Shown here one piece after another: positions 62,161 to 64,000 of a stretch of DNA of 64,000 nt (position 1 is its first letter; every line of letters starts with the position of its first letter). The stretch comes from Rossellomorea aquimaris (lineage in GTDB: Bacteria; Bacillota; Bacilli; Bacillales; Bacillaceae_B): NCBI RefSeq assembly GCF_000935355.1, contig NZ_JXZC01000001.1:1178001-1242000 (forward strand), in the 5' to 3' direction. The notes beneath the pieces were generated by a model, which worked only from the letters and a program-made list of their open reading frames with translations, ran no database searches and had not been told where the DNA came from. Made by a program: the position numbers and the translations under genes.

Positions 62161-62182
62161 AATAGAAGTAATTTACTATTTT
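62161..62182. promoter_or_regulatory. palindromic site between azlC and the XRE-cupin gene
   Basis: ATAG.AGTAA..TTACT.AT is an imperfect AT-rich palindrome in the 102-bp divergent gap. It is a candidate operator for the adjacent HTH regulator. Several -10-like hexamers (TATAAT, TATTAT, TATACA) occur nearby on both strands. Confidence 0.45.
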
Positions 62183-62245
62183 AATTTTTTGATAATTTAT
62201 TATATTATACATATAGACGCTATAGTATACAAGAGGAGTTTTAGC

Positions 62246-62803
62246 ATGGAAAATTTCCCGATTCAAATTGGTGATAATATACGAAAAATCCGAAGGGAGC
62301 GTGGCTTCAGTCTTGAGCAGATGGCAGAGCGCACCGGTGTAAGCAAGGCGATGATCGGTCAGATTGAACGTGGTGATTCGAATCCGACGGTCGCGATTCT
62401 ATGGAAGATTGCCAATGGTTTAAAGGTTTCCTTCTCTACGCTGATTGAAAAGCCAAACAATCAAGTATCCATCATTCACTATCAAGACGTCCAGCCTGTT
62501 CTTGAAGATAACGGCAATTACATCGTTTATCCCATCTTCCCTTTCGATCCCCTAAAAAAATGGGAAAGCTACCGGGTTGAAATGAAGCCGGGCTGCTCGT
62601 ATCAAAATGAAGGCCATACGAAGGGTGTAGAGGAATACATCACGGTGCTGTCTGGGAAGGTCGACCTTAAAATCGGAGATGAAACCTATGAGCTGACAGA
62701 AGGAAGTTCGATTCGTTTTGCCGCTGACTCCGGGCATGAATATGTAAATGATTCTGGAGAAACAGCTGTATGCCAGATGGTTATTTATTATGGCGGTGAA
62801 TAA
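62246..62803 (+). CDS. XRE-HTH / cupin domain transcriptional regulator
   Basis: A 185-residue regulator: N-terminal XRE helix-turn-helix (about 8-62, NIRKIRRERGFSLEQMAERTGVSKAMIGQIERG) and a C-terminal cupin (about 105-183, with EGHTKGVEEYITVLSGKVDLKIGDE and SGHEYVN). Proteins of this type regulate amino-acid or amine metabolism by binding a small ligand in the cupin. The start at 62246 follows AAGAGGAG. The open frame reaches 62189 but has no site there. It probably controls the divergent azlCD operon. Confidence 0.88.
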   Translation: MENFPIQIGDNIRKIRRERGFSLEQMAERTGVSKAMIGQIERGDSNPTVAILWKIANGLKVSFSTLIEKPNNQVSIIHYQDVQPVLEDNGNYIVYPIFPFDPLKKWESYRVEMKPGCSYQNEGHTKGVEEYITVLSGKVDLKIGDETYELTEGSSIRFAADSGHEYVNDSGETAVCQMVIYYGGE

Positions 62804-62804
62804 A

Positions 62805-62845
62805 CAAAAAGATCCTGCATATGAGATGACATGCAGGATCTTTTA
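62805..62845. terminator. bidirectional terminator after the regulator gene
   Basis: AAAAGATCCTGCAT and ATGCAGGATCTTTT form a 14-bp stem with a 10-base loop. It also faces the convergent YeeE/YedE gene. Confidence 0.95.
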
Positions 62846-62855
62846 AACTATCCGG

Positions 62856-64000
62856 CTAGCAAAATGTATCCTTCGGTTTCGGCACCGACAATCCGAATAG
62901 CGGACGAAGATACAGTGCCAGGAACGTACCTCCAAGGGCGAGGATCCCCCAAATATAACCGTGAAGGCTGAAGGAAGCAATCCCTCCGAAGTAAGCACCA
63001 ATGTTACATCCGAATGCCAAACGGGCACCGTACCCCATCAGCAGTCCACCAATGACGGACGCCATGGCATTTTTCCCAGTGATTTTATTAAATCGGAACA
63101 GGCCTCCTGCAGCAGATGCAACAAATGCTCCAAGGATGACACCGAAGTTTAATACCGTTGTGGAATCAGCAAAGATCGATGCTTGAAGAGCTTCAGCATT
63201 GGCTCCTGTCCAGTAGCCCCAGCCTGCCACGTCGACCCCGAACATTCCGGCAACCTTTGATCCCCATAGAGCAAAGGCAGAAGTGATTCCCCAAGGATTC
63301 CCCCGTGTCATGAGAGTGAGGGCATTTAACACAGCCAAAACAATCGCTGCTGCCATAAGTGGCCAGGATCCCCGTAAAATTCGTTTCCATCCCTTAGATG
63401 TTGGAAGTGTCGCCATACGGGGCGGGTTTTTCTTCTTTTCGACCCGCAGTGTTATCCACGCGATGAACCCAAAGAATAAAATCGAAACGGCCCATGCCCC
63501 GAAATACCCTAAACCGGTAGAGGTTGCTAATGAAATAGGTTTAAAGGACGGCATTTCCTCTGTCCAAAATGGAAGGTGATAGGCTCCGACTGTGGCACCG
63601 ACAATAAAGAATAGCAATGTGATAAACATAACGGAGCGGCCGCCGCCGATTGCGTAAAGGGTACCTGAAGCACAGCCTCCTCCAAGCTGCATGCCAATCC
63701 CGAACAGGAAGGCACCTACCAGTAAACTTACCCCGACGGGTGATACATAACCTGCCGCTTCTCCGCCAAAGAATGTAAAGCCTGTCGCAAGGATCGGAGC
63801 AAATAGCGTAACGGCAACGGCAAGCATCACCATATGTGCCCGCAGTGCCTGCCCGTTCCCTACAGACATCACTCTGCGGAAAGCAGAAGTGAATCCGAAT
63901 CGTGCATGAAATAATGTATATCCTAACAGAAGCCCCAGCACCAATAACACGATTTGGGCCATTTCTTGTGTAAAGAGTAGATATAGGCCAAGAATCGCTG
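62856..64000 (-). CDS. YeeE/YedE (DUF395) family sulfur-compound transporter, N-terminus outside the window
   Basis: At least 381 residues are visible and the frame stays open to the right edge. The ATG at 63962 lacks a ribosome site and is preceded in frame by a hydrophobic stretch, so the true start probably lies outside. About ten membrane segments form two DUF395 repeats with GMQLGGGCASGTLYAIGGG and YGARLAFGCNIGAYFGGIAS, each carrying the conserved Cys that relays thiosulfate or sulfide in TsuA-type transporters. The first-repeat HARFGFTSAFR has Gly where many members have Cys. The substrate (thiosulfate or another sulfur/selenium species) is inferred from the family. Confidence 0.86.
   Translation of the reverse strand, partial: AILGLYLLFTQEMAQIVLLVLGLLLGYTLFHARFGFTSAFRRVMSVGNGQALRAHMVMLAVAVTLFAPILATGFTFFGGEAAGYVSPVGVSLLVGAFLFGIGMQLGGGCASGTLYAIGGGRSVMFITLLFFIVGATVGAYHLPFWTEEMPSFKPISLATSTGLGYFGAWAVSILFFGFIAWITLRVEKKKNPPRMATLPTSKGWKRILRGSWPLMAAAIVLAVLNALTLMTRGNPWGITSAFALWGSKVAGMFGVDVAGWGYWTGANAEALQASIFADSTTVLNFGVILGAFVASAAGGLFRFNKITGKNAMASVIGGLLMGYGARLAFGCNIGAYFGGIASFSLHGYIWGILALGGTFLALYLRPLFGLSVPKPKDTFC

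Overview
The window looks like chromosomal DNA of a low-to-moderate GC, endospore-forming member of the Bacillaceae. It carries a complete gerPA-gerPF spore-coat operon behind a sigma-K-type promoter, comK with an adjacent IDEAL-domain gene, a CtsR-type operator, a GlnR/TnrA-type box and many genes recognisable as Bacillus subtilis yis/yit/yhj orthologues. It also has a C30 carotenoid operon (crtM plus two desaturases), as in pigmented environmental or marine Bacillus relatives such as the Rossellomorea group. That species-level guess is inference from gene content only. Gene order broadly follows, in reverse, my recollection of the B. subtilis yhf/yhj-yis-yit region, so this is mostly core genome.

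Layout. 1-2595: clpB (cut by the left edge) with a CtsR box, and yjzC. 2800-10063: uppP, an Fe-S type fnr, and the yitW-yitV / yitU / DUF3813 / BsuPI-Gmad2 / yitT / degV group with two small unrecognised proteins. 10201-12737: yajQ, CoA-disulfide reductase and two intergenic repeat arrays. 12738-22043: a sigma-B-type stress SDR, then a maltodextrin locus: LacI-type regulator, membrane-anchored alpha-amylase, ABC permeases, binding lipoprotein and a divergent neopullulanase. 22123-25571: MATE pump and a P-II/AmtB ammonium pair. 25672-29511: crtM and two CrtN-type desaturases behind a direct-repeat operator. 29987-35168: asparagine synthase, yisN, yisL, yisK and a DUF418 protein. 35300-37607: gerPA-F and the HNH gene yisB. 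37701-44940: addA and addB. 45100-54680: MFS and VOC proteins, GNAT, a secreted endonuclease, a thiolase/SDR pair with a hydrolase remnant, HD-GYP, signal peptidase and TVP38. 55318-64000: S9 peptidase, comK, IDEAL protein, DUF421, M48 protease, azlC/azlD with a divergent XRE-cupin regulator, and a YeeE/YedE transporter cut by the right edge.

The most unusual signal is not a gene. Seven intergenic arrays, at about 10.2, 12.4, 46.8, 49.05, 49.2, 54.95 and 55.1 kb, use five different short core sequences but nearly the same repeat period of 20-21 bp, about two helical turns. In four arrays the spacing strictly alternates 21/20 bp or the unit type strictly alternates, giving a 41-42 bp dimer. 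Spacer sequences have diverged while the core and spacing are kept. I do not recognise this as a described element.

Other predictions made from sequence: an 11-bp direct-repeat (CarH/LitR-like) operator on the crt promoter, which implies B12-dependent light control of the pigment; overlapping divergent -35 boxes with LacI-type operators in the maltodextrin locus; a GlnR/TnrA box upstream of a P-II protein whose T-loop has Phe in place of Tyr51; and the absence of sbcD/sbcC between addA and yisB. I saw no tRNA, rRNA, IS element, prophage or CRISPR array.
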